Shown here: piece after piece, positions 17,136-25,685 of the stretch | How positions within the stretch are numbered: position 1 is the first letter of the stretch | Layout of the letters: the number at the start of each line of letters is the position of its first letter | Assembly: GCA_002412925.1 (NCBI GenBank) | Contig: DHVZ01000003.1 | Location: forward strand, 1 to 64,000 | DNA: 64,000 nucleotides | Reading direction: 5' to 3' | Origin: Anaerolineales bacterium UBA5195 | Lineage (GTDB): Bacteria > Chloroflexota > Anaerolineae > Anaerolineales > Villigracilaceae | The notes under the pieces: model-generated | What the model was told of the DNA's origin: nothing | The model's input: only the letters and a program-made list of their open reading frames with translations | The model's database searches: none | Translations under genes and position numbers: made by a program

Positions 17136-19685
17136 ATGTTACGAAATCGCTTGTTAACTGTGCTTGGCCTGGTTTTGGTTGCCAGCATGATCCTTTCTGC
17201 TTGCGGCGCACCCACCGCAGCGCCCACCCAGGCCCCGGCCGCCACTGCAGTGCCGGCGGTTGCCCAGCCCGAAGCCCCGGCGGCTGAACCCACCGCGGTC
17301 CCGGTTACCCGTAAGGGCGGTTGGCTGGATGAGATCGTCTTCTCGGTCGTCGCCAGCGAATCGGCTGTCACCCAGCTCAAGGCTGGCGCAATCGACCTGT
17401 ATGCGGGCGGCCTGGCTTCTGCCGACCTGCCCTCCATCAAGGATGCCGGGCTGGACTATGGCTCATCGAATGGGCTGTACTACAATATTTTGTATAACCC
17501 GGCTGTTTTCACAAACGAGACTAGCCTGAACCCGTTCTCAAACCGCAAAATCCGCGAAGCGACGAACTGGCTTTACGACCGCAATTACATCAACCAGGAA
17601 GTCTACGCTGGCGGCGGCCTGCAGAAGTTCTTTGCGATCCAGACCAACGGTCCGGATTATGCTGACCTGGCCGATGTCGCCCGCAGGCTTGAGTCCAAGT
17701 ATGCTTATGATCTCGAGAAGGCCAAGGAAGTCATCAAGACCGAGATGGAAGGCATGGGCGCGACCCTGGGCGCCGACGGCAAGTGGATTTACAAGGACAA
17801 GCCAGTTACACTGATCTTCCTGATCCGTCCCGATAGTGACGGCACCCGCAAGCCGATTGGTGATTATGTCGCCACCCAGCTCGAAGCGGTTGGGTTTACT
17901 GTCGATCGCCAGTACAAGAAATCTTCCGAAGCTGGTCCGATCTGGCTTGGTTCTGATCCTGTTGGAGGCCAGTGGCACCTGTACACGGCTGCCTGGAGTT
18001 CCACACAAATCAGCCGCGATGACGGCGGCCTGTTCCAGCAGATGTACCTGCCGACCAGCATCCAGGGCGACATGGTCTTCCAGGCCAACGCTGCCGATCC
18101 TGAATTCCAAAAGGTGGGCGACGATCTGTTCAGTTCCACTTATACCAACCTTGACCAGCGTCGTGAGATGATGGTTAAGGCCATGGAACTTTCCCTGCAG
18201 GACTCGCTGCAGGTCTGGCTGATTGATGGCAAAAACTATGCCCCGCACAGCACAAACGTGCAGGCCACCTCTGATCTGGCCGCTGGTTTTGAAGGCGCCC
18301 AAATCTGGCCGTATACTGTGCGCTTTGCTGATAAAGAAGGCGGTCAGTTCAAATGGGCTGAGCCCGATCTGTTTGCCCAGGCCTGGAACCCGGTCGCGGG
18401 CAGCAACTGGGCCTTCGACAATGCCGCCATCCGCGCCACGCGCAGCGGCGGGATCATGCTCGATCCCTTCACCGGCCTGGCCTGGCCCCTGCGCCTCGAA
18501 AAGGCTGAGGTCGTTGCCCAGGAAGGCCTGCCAATTGGCAAGACTCTCGATTGGGCTGACCTGAAATTTGAAAAAGAAATCAAAGTCCCCGCCGATGCGC
18601 TGGTCGATTGGGATGCCAAGGCGCAGAAATTCATCACCGCGGGCGAAAAATTCCCCGAAGGCACAACCGCCAAGACGAAGAGCGTCGTGATTTACCCGGC
18701 GAATCTGTCCGAGATTGTGAAATGGCACGATGGCAGTCCCCTGACTGCTGGCGATTTCATGTTCTACGCGATCATGCTCTTCGACCAGGCCAAGCCTGAA
18801 AGCGCCATCTACGACGAGGCTGCTGTTCCCACTTTCGAGTCGTTCATTTCATCCTTCAAGGGCTTCAGGATCACTTCGACCAGCCCCTTGACCGTTGAAT
18901 ATTACAGCGACCTGTATGCGCTGGATGCCGAACTGAACGTTACCACCTTCTGGCCGACTACTTCGACTGGTGAAATCAGTTGGCACAGCCATGCGATTGC
19001 CAACCTGGCCGAAGCTGCCGGTGAACTGGCTTACTCAGCCGATAAAGCTGAAGCTGCCGAGATCGAAGAGACCAGCTTTATCGGCGGCCCCAGCCTTGAA
19101 ATCCTGAAGAAGTATCTTGATCAGGCGGCTGGCGAAGCCTACATCCCCTACGCCCCAACCCTCAGCCAGTACATCACCGCTGACGAGGCCAAGGCCCGCT
19201 ATGCCAACCTCGATAAATTTTATGCCGACCACAGCCACTTCTGGATTGGCACCGGCCCCTACTTCCTCGACAAGGTCTTCCTGACCGAGAAGTCGCTCAC
19301 CCTGAAAAACAACCCCGACTTCCCCGACCTGGCTGACCGTTGGTCGCAGTTTGGCGAACCCATGTTAGCCGAAGTAGAGATCGATGGCGCCGGGCAGGTC
19401 AAGATTGGCGGCGAAGCCACCTTTGATGTGGCTGTGACCTTCAATGGCGACCCTTATCCCCAGGCTGAGATTAAACAGGTGAAATACCTGCTTTACAATG
19501 CCAAGGGCGAAGTCGTGTCGGTTGGGCAGGCCACCGCGGTTGCCGATGGGCAGTACCAGGTCACCCTGCCTGCGGATGTCACTTCCAAACTTGAAGCCGG
19601 GGCGAACAAGATCGAAGTGGCGGTTGTTCCGCTGCCCGTCAGCGTTCCGACCTTTGTCAGCTTCGAATTTGTGACCGCGCCGTAA
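17136..19685 (+). CDS. Large binding lipoprotein with circularly permuted SBP_bac_5 fold
   Basis: 849-aa lipoprotein, much longer than the usual 500-600. Signal MLRNRLLTVLGLVLVASM, lipobox LSAC, Ala/Pro/Thr linker to residue 60. Residues 63-400 resemble the second half of a family 5 binding protein (WLDEIVFSVVASES, then NRKIREATNWLYDRN, YDLEKAKEVI and NLDQRREMMVKAMELSLQD). Residues 405-735 resemble the first half (WNPVAGSNW, LDPFTGLAWP, IVKWHDGSPLTAGDF, then WIGTGPYFLDKV and LKNNPDFPD). The canonical order is reversed. Residues about 740-849 look like an Ig/CARDB-like beta domain. The start has GGAGGAG at 17121. Its transporter genes follow. Confidence 0.85.
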   Translation: MLRNRLLTVLGLVLVASMILSACGAPTAAPTQAPAATAVPAVAQPEAPAAEPTAVPVTRKGGWLDEIVFSVVASESAVTQLKAGAIDLYAGGLASADLPSIKDAGLDYGSSNGLYYNILYNPAVFTNETSLNPFSNRKIREATNWLYDRNYINQEVYAGGGLQKFFAIQTNGPDYADLADVARRLESKYAYDLEKAKEVIKTEMEGMGATLGADGKWIYKDKPVTLIFLIRPDSDGTRKPIGDYVATQLEAVGFTVDRQYKKSSEAGPIWLGSDPVGGQWHLYTAAWSSTQISRDDGGLFQQMYLPTSIQGDMVFQANAADPEFQKVGDDLFSSTYTNLDQRREMMVKAMELSLQDSLQVWLIDGKNYAPHSTNVQATSDLAAGFEGAQIWPYTVRFADKEGGQFKWAEPDLFAQAWNPVAGSNWAFDNAAIRATRSGGIMLDPFTGLAWPLRLEKAEVVAQEGLPIGKTLDWADLKFEKEIKVPADALVDWDAKAQKFITAGEKFPEGTTAKTKSVVIYPANLSEIVKWHDGSPLTAGDFMFYAIMLFDQAKPESAIYDEAAVPTFESFISSFKGFRITSTSPLTVEYYSDLYALDAELNVTTFWPTTSTGEISWHSHAIANLAEAAGELAYSADKAEAAEIEETSFIGGPSLEILKKYLDQAAGEAYIPYAPTLSQYITADEAKARYANLDKFYADHSHFWIGTGPYFLDKVFLTEKSLTLKNNPDFPDLADRWSQFGEPMLAEVEIDGAGQVKIGGEATFDVAVTFNGDPYPQAEIKQVKYLLYNAKGEVVSVGQATAVADGQYQVTLPADVTSKLEAGANKIEVAVVPLPVSVPTFVSFEFVTAP

Positions 19686-19706
19686 GCTCGTCTGTAGGTC
19701 AATCAA

Positions 19707-19739
19707 GATAGGGGCAAGGAGCATCTCCTTGCCCCTATC
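19707..19739 (+). repeat. Stem-loop between binding protein and permease genes
   Basis: Perfect 15-bp stem GATAGGGGCAAGGAG (19707-19721) with CTCCTTGCCCCTATC (19725-19739), loop CAT, no T-run. Same position relative to the genes as the hairpins at 12540-12613. Confidence 0.7.
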
Positions 19740-19793
19740 CATCAAAATTAAAATAGTTCCGGCCTCAGTCATTCCAATCTGCGAGGTGAGCGT

Positions 19794-20915
19794 ATGTCAT
19801 CAGAGACTCAACCAGATTTAAAAACCCCAAAAAGGCCCGCGTCCTCTGGCACCGTGACGCGCATTTTGCGATATACAGCTGTCAGGCTGGTGACCCTGTT
19901 TGTGACCGTTGTCGTTGGTGTTTATTTGACGATCATGATTGCCAACATGGGTGGTTATGTGGATCAAATCATGCGTTCCGAAATTCGCGAGCGTGTGACC
20001 ATGAAGATCGGGGCCAATCCTGCAACCAGAAATATGACTCCCGAAGCCCGCAAGAAAATGGTGGATGATACCATTGCCCTGGAAGAAAAACGCCTGGGCC
20101 TGGATACTCCTGTTGCGGTGCGGACTGCAAGATACCTCGCCAATGCGCTGGTTTTGAACTTGGGCCGCGCCCAGAACATGTCCAGCGACAGCGGCTCCCG
20201 GACAGTGCGCCTGATTATTTTGGAGCGGCTCCCGGCCACGCTGTTGTTACTGGGTACTGCCGAACTTATCGCGTTTTTTGCCAGTATCTTCCTGGCGCTT
20301 TCCCTTTCCAGGCTTTATGGCAGTTTTTGGGACAAGCTGGTGATTGCGCTTTCCCCAACCTCTGCTGCGCCAGGCTGGTTCTATGGCATTTTCCTGATTT
20401 TGATTTTTGCTGCCATCTTCAAAATCTTGCCTTTCGGGGGCATGGTGGATGCACCGCCTCCCGATAACAAGATTGAATATGCAATCAGCTTGTTGAAGCA
20501 TCTCATTCTCCCGGTCTCAGCGCTTTTGATCAGCCAAATTTTCATCAGCATTTACAGTTGGCGCACCTTCTTCTTGATTTACTCCAGTGAAGACTACGTT
20601 GAAATGGCCAAGGCCAAAGGGTTGCCTTCGCGCGACATCGAACAACGCTATATTTTGCGCCCCACTTTACCCACCATTATCACCAATTTCGCGTTGTTGT
20701 TGATCGGCGTCTGGACCGGCGCGACCATCATCGAGACGGTTTTTCAATGGCCAGGGCTGGGCCGCACCTTGTTTACTGCGATTGGTCTGTATGATACGCC
20801 GGTGATCGTTGGGTCGACGATTATTTATGCCTATCTGCTGGCAATCACGGTTTTTTTGCTCGATTTCGTTTATGCCCTGGTTGATCCCAGGGTTAAAGTT
20901 GGCAGCGGGAACTAA
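19794..20915 (+). CDS. Peptide ABC transporter permease, DppB type (second system)
   Basis: 373-aa membrane protein with an N-terminal cytoplasmic tail and about six helices. After TM1 (VRLVTLFVTVVVGVYLTIMI) there is a long charged extracytoplasmic segment (about residues 60-130, with MTPEARKKMVDDTIALEEK) before the core permease. This is longer than in the first system. The family motif KRLGLDTPV, the EAA loop DYVEMAKAKGLPSRDIEQRYI and the tail ALVDPRVKVG are present. It overlaps nothing; the next gene begins 2 nt after its stop. Confidence 0.92.
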   Translation: MSSETQPDLKTPKRPASSGTVTRILRYTAVRLVTLFVTVVVGVYLTIMIANMGGYVDQIMRSEIRERVTMKIGANPATRNMTPEARKKMVDDTIALEEKRLGLDTPVAVRTARYLANALVLNLGRAQNMSSDSGSRTVRLIILERLPATLLLLGTAELIAFFASIFLALSLSRLYGSFWDKLVIALSPTSAAPGWFYGIFLILIFAAIFKILPFGGMVDAPPPDNKIEYAISLLKHLILPVSALLISQIFISIYSWRTFFLIYSSEDYVEMAKAKGLPSRDIEQRYILRPTLPTIITNFALLLIGVWTGATIIETVFQWPGLGRTLFTAIGLYDTPVIVGSTIIYAYLLAITVFLLDFVYALVDPRVKVGSGN

Positions 20916-20917
20916 TT

Positions 20918-22264
20918 ATGAATGCCATCAAAAACTCATTTCGCGAAATATTAAAATACCCATCGGCCATCGTCGGGCTTTTCATTGTTTCCTTGTTGGT
21001 GGCGCTGGCTGTCTATGCCATGGTCACGATTCCATACAATGAGGCCATCCGGTTATGGCGCGGGGGCGAAGATGTCTGGTATCAAAACCCCAAGTTCGCG
21101 CCGCCTGAATGGATAAATCTATTCTCGAGTAAAAAGCTTCCGGCCTCGTTTGCCGTCAAAAGTTTGGATGGCGGCATTCCCAAAGTTGTCACCCCGGGCG
21201 CCCAGGACACTGCCTCCATCAATTTTAAATATGACTTTGATTTCAATTACGATGGGTATCCGCAGGAGCTGTTGATCTATTTCAAGACGAAATATAACGA
21301 AAAGCAGCCTTTTGTGTCGATTTACCTGCTTACGCCTGACGGAAGGAAGCTCAGGATTGGGGATTTTGGTGTCGGAAAGACCCTGACCTTTCGGTTTTCC
21401 CAGGATGAAAAATTAAAAACCCGCCTGAAAGGGCAAGACCCAATCCAGGGATTGTTCTCTGACCCCAACATCACAACGGTTCCCACGCCCCTTAAAGGTC
21501 AATACCAGTTGGTGATCGATGGCGTTACCTTTGAAGCCGGTTCAGATATCGAGGCCGAATTTGTCTTCCATGGACAGGTTGCCGGTTTGGCTGGCACGGA
21601 TATGGCGCGCCGCGACTTGATGATTCCCTTGCTGTGGGGCGCGCCGATTGCCCTGGCATTTGGCCTGATCGCCTCCCTCGGCACATCGATCTTGACCATG
21701 ATTATTGCCGCCGTTGGCGCCTGGTATGGTGGCTGGGTGGATGAACTCATCCAACGGATTACCGAGGTCAACCTGGTTTTACCCTTCCTGGCGATTCTGA
21801 TTATGGTGGGCACTTTTTACTCACGCAGTATTTGGGTGATCTTGAGCGTTACCATCCTGTTGAGCATTTTTACCGGGGGAATCAAGGGCTACCGGGCCAT
21901 TTTCATGCAAGTGAAAGAGTCAACCTACATTGAAGCTGCCCGGGCCTACGGGGCCAGCAATACCCGGCTGATCTTCCTGTACCTGATTCCGCGTATGATC
22001 CCGCTGTTGATACCGGCGCTGGTCTCTTCGGTTCCTGCCTACGTTTTTCTTGAAGCCTCCCTGGCTTTGCTTGGCCTGGGTGATCCGGTCCTGCCCACCT
22101 GGGGCAAAATTATTAACGATGCGGAAGGAAATGGGGCGCTCTATAAGGGGCTATATTACTGGATCTTGGAGCCTGCCGCGCTGTTGATGTTTACCGGGCT
22201 GGGTTTTGCTATGCTGGGTTTTGCGCTCGACCGGGTCTTCAATCCACGCTTGAGGGGGATGTAA
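20918..22264 (+). CDS. Peptide ABC transporter permease, DppC type with a large inserted domain
   Basis: 448 aa against about 300 for ordinary DppC. TM1 (YPSAIVGLFIVSLLVALAVYA) is followed by about 185 residues rich in beta-type segments (residues 45-230; KYDFDFNYDGYPQELLIYF, YQLVIDGVTF) that should lie outside the cell, then the canonical core: GTDMARRDLMIPLLWGAPIA in place of GTDxxGRD, helices, the EAA loop YIEAARAYGASNTRLIFLYL and the tail ALDRVFNPRLRG. The insertion may dock the unusual binding protein encoded two genes upstream (inference). Confidence 0.9.
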   Translation: MNAIKNSFREILKYPSAIVGLFIVSLLVALAVYAMVTIPYNEAIRLWRGGEDVWYQNPKFAPPEWINLFSSKKLPASFAVKSLDGGIPKVVTPGAQDTASINFKYDFDFNYDGYPQELLIYFKTKYNEKQPFVSIYLLTPDGRKLRIGDFGVGKTLTFRFSQDEKLKTRLKGQDPIQGLFSDPNITTVPTPLKGQYQLVIDGVTFEAGSDIEAEFVFHGQVAGLAGTDMARRDLMIPLLWGAPIALAFGLIASLGTSILTMIIAAVGAWYGGWVDELIQRITEVNLVLPFLAILIMVGTFYSRSIWVILSVTILLSIFTGGIKGYRAIFMQVKESTYIEAARAYGASNTRLIFLYLIPRMIPLLIPALVSSVPAYVFLEASLALLGLGDPVLPTWGKIINDAEGNGALYKGLYYWILEPAALLMFTGLGFAMLGFALDRVFNPRLRGM

Positions 22265-22267
22265 CCC

Positions 22268-23224
22268 ATGACCGAGAATAAGCTCTTACGTGTTGAAAAC
22301 CTGCTCTTACATTTTCGCGCCGGGAGCGGCGTTGTGCAAGCGGTGGATGGAGTGGATTTTCACCTGGATTACAACCGCGCCGTCGTGATTTTGGGCGAAT
22401 CCGGCTGTGGAAAAAGCTCCCTGGCAAAAGCCATCCTGCGCCTGCTGCCTCGTAATGTCGCTTCGTTCAGCGGACAGGTATTCCTCGATGGCAAAGATAT
22501 AATGCAGTTAAATGATGAGGAATTCCGGCAGAGTGTCCGCTGGGTGTCGATGTCACTTGTGCCACAAGCTGCCATGAATGCCTTGAACCCGGTCTTGAAA
22601 GTTGGAGATCAGGTTGCCGAACCGGCCATGATCCACCTGGGTGTCAGCAAGAAAGACGCCCTGGAGATGGCCAGCAAAATGTTCCAGCATGTGGGTGTTT
22701 CAGTTGACTTTTTGGAGCGCTACCCGTTTGAACTTTCTGGTGGGATGCGCCAGCGTGTGGCGATTGCCATGTCGTTGGTCACCTCACCCAACCTGGTGGT
22801 TCTGGACGAACCGACTTCCGCTCTGGATGTGCTGACGCAGGCCAATATTTTCAATGTGCTCAAGCGCATCAAGCAGGAGCTGGGGGTAAGTTTTATCCTG
22901 ATTACGCATGATATTGCCACCTCGAGCGAATTGGCCGATGATGTGGCTGTCATGTACGCTGGGCAAGTCATCGAGATGAGTGACGCTGCCCGCTTTTTCG
23001 CTGCGCCATTGCATCCGTATTCGCAGAAACTGATGGCCAGTGTTCCGCGTCTGCGCGAGACGAAGGAATTGGAATTCATTACCGGCCAGCCGCCAAGCCT
23101 GATCAACCCGCCTGCGGGCTGCCGTTTCGCTGCGCGCTGCACCTTCCGCTATGAAAAGTGCAGCGAAGAACCGCCTGTCTTCGAAAAAGAAGGGCGCAAG
23201 ATCAAATGCTGGTTACATCAATAA
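22268..23224 (+). CDS. Peptide ABC transporter ATPase, DppD type (second system)
   Basis: 318-aa ATPase: Walker A GESGCGKSSLAK, Q-loop SLVPQAAMNALNP, signature LSGGMRQRVAIAM, Walker B VVLDEPTSALDV, H-loop ITHDIATS, and a C-terminal Cys motif CRFAARCTFRYEKC. The Q-loop Gln sits in VPQAAMNALNP rather than FQDP, as in the branch of these ATPases found with cellobiose/oligosaccharide-type systems, so the ligand may be a saccharide (inference). Starts 3 nt after the permease stop. Confidence 0.93.
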   Translation: MTENKLLRVENLLLHFRAGSGVVQAVDGVDFHLDYNRAVVILGESGCGKSSLAKAILRLLPRNVASFSGQVFLDGKDIMQLNDEEFRQSVRWVSMSLVPQAAMNALNPVLKVGDQVAEPAMIHLGVSKKDALEMASKMFQHVGVSVDFLERYPFELSGGMRQRVAIAMSLVTSPNLVVLDEPTSALDVLTQANIFNVLKRIKQELGVSFILITHDIATSSELADDVAVMYAGQVIEMSDAARFFAAPLHPYSQKLMASVPRLRETKELEFITGQPPSLINPPAGCRFAARCTFRYEKCSEEPPVFEKEGRKIKCWLHQ

Positions 23225-23237
23225 CAGGGAGCCGGGC

Positions 23238-24269
23238 ATGTCTGCTGAGATGACAACTACAATGGAAAATGATCTGCCGGTGGCAAAGACAGAGCGGGAG
23301 GTGCTGCTTTCGATCCAGGATTTGCATGTCTGGTTTGAATTGCGCCGCTGGGGCTTTGGCCATGCGGGTTACGTGCGCGCTGTGGATGACGTCAGCTTTG
23401 ATTTGTACCAGGGCGAGGCCATTGCGGTGGTGGGCGAATCTGGCTGTGGAAAATCCAGCCTGATGAAAACCATCCTGGGGTTGCATCGTCCCACAAAAGG
23501 TACGATCAGCTTCAACGGGCAAGATATCAACAAGCTGGACACCAAAGGAATGCGCTGGTATCGCGCCCAGGTCGGATACGTCCAGCAAGATCCCTTTGGT
23601 GCTTTACCGCCATTCATGACCATGCAACGCATCCTGGAAGAGCCGCTCATCATTGGCGGTGTCAAGGATAAGACCGAGCGCCTGCAGCGCATCCGCAAGA
23701 CAATGGAAGAAGTAAAACTGGCCCCGGTGGAGGACTTTCTTGAAAAATTTCCCCACATGTTGAGCGGCGGACAGTTGCAGCGCATCGTCATTGCCCGCGC
23801 CATGATCCTGGAACCAAAAATTATTGTGGCCGATGAACCGGTTTCCATGCTGGATGCTTCGGTACGTGTCGAAATCCTGAAGCTCTTGCGCGGTTTGCAG
23901 GAAAAGCATAACCTGTCGGTGATTTATATTACCCATGACCTGTCCACTGTGAGCTATTTCTCTGAACGGATCTTTGTGATGTATGCGGGCAGGCTTGTGG
24001 AAAAGGCCAAAGTGCAGAACCTGTTGCGGAATGCCGGTCACCCTTATACTCATGCGCTCCTGGCCGGCACCTCAGATCCGGATGCCAACAATGCCAAAAC
24101 TTTCAAAGAGGTTCCTCCGGGCGAGCCGCCCAGCCTGGTAAATCCGCCATCAGGCTGCCGTTTCCATCCGCGCTGTTCTCGGATGATCAAGGGCGAATGT
24201 GATCTAAATGTGCCCCCTGAATTTGAAATTGAGCCAGAGCATCAGGTTTTGTGCTGGCTGCATAAATGA
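23238..24269 (+). CDS. Peptide ABC transporter ATPase, DppF type (second system)
   Basis: 343-aa ATPase with Walker A GESGCGKSSLMK, Q-loop YVQQDPFGALPP, signature LSGGQLQRIVIARAM, Walker B IIVADEPVSMLDAS, H-loop ITHDLSTV and the C-terminal CRFHPRCSRMIKGEC. ATG at 23238 has AGGGAG upstream. The longer frame (from 23151) overlaps the previous gene without family similarity. An N-terminal 20-residue polar extension precedes the ATPase core. It overlaps the next small gene by 4 bp. Confidence 0.92.
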   Translation: MSAEMTTTMENDLPVAKTEREVLLSIQDLHVWFELRRWGFGHAGYVRAVDDVSFDLYQGEAIAVVGESGCGKSSLMKTILGLHRPTKGTISFNGQDINKLDTKGMRWYRAQVGYVQQDPFGALPPFMTMQRILEEPLIIGGVKDKTERLQRIRKTMEEVKLAPVEDFLEKFPHMLSGGQLQRIVIARAMILEPKIIVADEPVSMLDASVRVEILKLLRGLQEKHNLSVIYITHDLSTVSYFSERIFVMYAGRLVEKAKVQNLLRNAGHPYTHALLAGTSDPDANNAKTFKEVPPGEPPSLVNPPSGCRFHPRCSRMIKGECDLNVPPEFEIEPEHQVLCWLHK

Positions 24270-24478
24270 TGCGCCTGAATCATCACGCCATCCTCTTGAT
24301 TGGGTTTATCCTGGTCTTCCTAGGGTTCCTCCTGCCGCTGTTGATGGTCATGAAGATCCTCGAGTCGACGTATTTTTTGAACTTCTTCTCGTTCTTTGCC
24401 TCCATCCTTGGTCTGTTCATGGGACTGATGGGCGCGGCCCAATTTGTTATCGAATATCGTCGTAAACGTGACAAATAA
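24266..24478 (+). CDS. Small two-helix membrane protein
   Basis: 70-residue protein beginning ATGATG; the first ATG overlaps the ATPase stop (ATGA), so it looks translationally coupled. It consists of two hydrophobic helices (AILLIGFILVFLGFLLPLLM and FFSFFASILGLFMGLMGAAQ) and a basic tail YRRKRDK that should face the cytoplasm. I do not recognise a family. Its place at the end of the transporter operon suggests an accessory or assembly role, but this is only context. Confidence 0.7.
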   Translation: MMRLNHHAILLIGFILVFLGFLLPLLMVMKILESTYFLNFFSFFASILGLFMGLMGAAQFVIEYRRKRDK

Positions 24479-24505
24479 GCGGCTTTTTGGGAATCTCTGA
24501 GGTAA

Positions 24506-24535
24506 AGTGTGAGTGCGCGTACGTGCGCTCACACT
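24506..24535. repeat. Long hairpin between transporter operons
   Basis: AGTGTGAGTGCGCGT (24506-24520) can pair with ACGTGCGCTCACACT (24521-24535) with two G-T pairs. No T-run follows on the plus strand. It may end the second transporter transcript or simply be a repeat. Confidence 0.5.
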
Positions 24536-24604
24536 CAAAATGCAGAACTCTTCATAGAAAACCCTGGCCCCATACGCGCCTTCGTGGAATTCAAAAAAGT
24601 CCAG

Positions 24605-24610
24605 TATAAT
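24605..24610 (+). promoter_or_regulatory. -10 box of the third ATPase pair
   Basis: TATAAT lies 31 nt upstream of the GTG start. A weak -35 candidate is TTCGTG at 24581-24586 with an 18-bp spacer. Confidence 0.5.
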
Positions 24611-24641
24611 TGGGTGCAATTCAACTGACGGGAGTAGTCCG

Positions 24642-25664
24642 GTGACAGAACAAAAAACCAAAACCCCGCTTCTCGAAGTAAAAGATTTGAAGACTTATTT
24701 CTACACAGAAGACGGTGTGGTTAAAGCCGTTGATGGGGTAGATTTTTTTGTCTACCCAGGTGAAGTTATGGGTCTCGTTGGAGAATCTGGCTGCGGCAAG
24801 AGCGTGACATCCCTTTCCATCATGCGCCTGATCAGTCCGCCTGGCAAAATTGCCTCAGGAGAAATCCTGTTCGAAGGCAAAGACCTCGTTCGGGCCAGCG
24901 AAGATGAAATGATCGAGGTGCGTGGAAACCGCATCTCGATGATTTTCCAGCAACCGCAAACCGCCCTGAACCCTGTTTTTAAAGTAGGCGACCAGATTGC
25001 CGAAGTGCTTGGTATTCATCAGGGCATGAGTAAGGAACAAGGCCATACCCGCGCGGTTGAATTGCTAAAGATGGTGGGGATTCCCGACCCAGAGCGTCGG
25101 GCTGAAGCCTTTCCGCATGAACTTTCTGGCGGCCAGGCCCAGCGCGTGATGATTGCCATGGCTTTGGCCTGTGTGCCCGATCTGTTGATTGCCGATGAGC
25201 CGACTACCGCGCTTGATGTCACCATCCAGGCGCAGATTCTTGACCTGATGCGCAACCTGCGCGAGAACATTGGTACGGCCATTATCTTGATCACACACGA
25301 CCTGGGTGTGGTTGCCGAAATGGCCGAGCGCGTGGCCGTGATGTATGCCGGGCGCATCGTGGAAGAAGCCGATGTGCAGGCGCTTTTTGAAAAGCCTCTG
25401 CACCCCTATACCCAAGGGTTGATTGGCTCCATTCCGATTCTTGGCAAGTTGAAAGACCGGCTGGAGGTCATTCCCGGCTCGGTGCCGAATCTGGTCAACC
25501 TGCCTCCGGGATGCCGGTTTGCCCCGCGCTGCCGCGCCCGCACTGAACACGCATTGTCCATCTGCACAGAAAAAGAGCCCGAACTTATCGCCTATGGCCC
25601 AAAACACACTGCGCGCTGCTGGCTGTATCAGGATGCTGATGGTCACACTGCGCCGCTCGAATAA
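24642..25664 (+). CDS. Peptide ABC transporter ATPase, DppD type (third pair)
   Basis: 340-aa ATPase starting at GTG 24642 with GGAG 7 nt upstream. Walker A GESGCGKSVTSL, Q-loop MIFQQPQTALNP, signature LSGGQAQRVMIAMAL, Walker B LLIADEPTTALDV, H-loop ITHDLGVV and the Cys cluster CRFAPRCRARTEHALSIC. No binding protein or permease follows, only its F-type partner, so it must serve permeases elsewhere or those upstream. Confidence 0.93.
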   Translation: MTEQKTKTPLLEVKDLKTYFYTEDGVVKAVDGVDFFVYPGEVMGLVGESGCGKSVTSLSIMRLISPPGKIASGEILFEGKDLVRASEDEMIEVRGNRISMIFQQPQTALNPVFKVGDQIAEVLGIHQGMSKEQGHTRAVELLKMVGIPDPERRAEAFPHELSGGQAQRVMIAMALACVPDLLIADEPTTALDVTIQAQILDLMRNLRENIGTAIILITHDLGVVAEMAERVAVMYAGRIVEEADVQALFEKPLHPYTQGLIGSIPILGKLKDRLEVIPGSVPNLVNLPPGCRFAPRCRARTEHALSICTEKEPELIAYGPKHTARCWLYQDADGHTAPLE

Positions 25665-25685
25665 CCCCCTATTGCGGAGCTTTTG

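Noticed and set aside
16877..17287. 136-residue frame upstream of and overlapping the 849-residue lipoprotein
   Set aside because: It would run through the promoter, the leader and the lipoprotein start; composition is not protein-like.
17538..18728. 396-residue antisense frame in the permuted binding-protein gene
   Set aside because: No ribosome site or motif; the sense protein has clear lipoprotein and family features.
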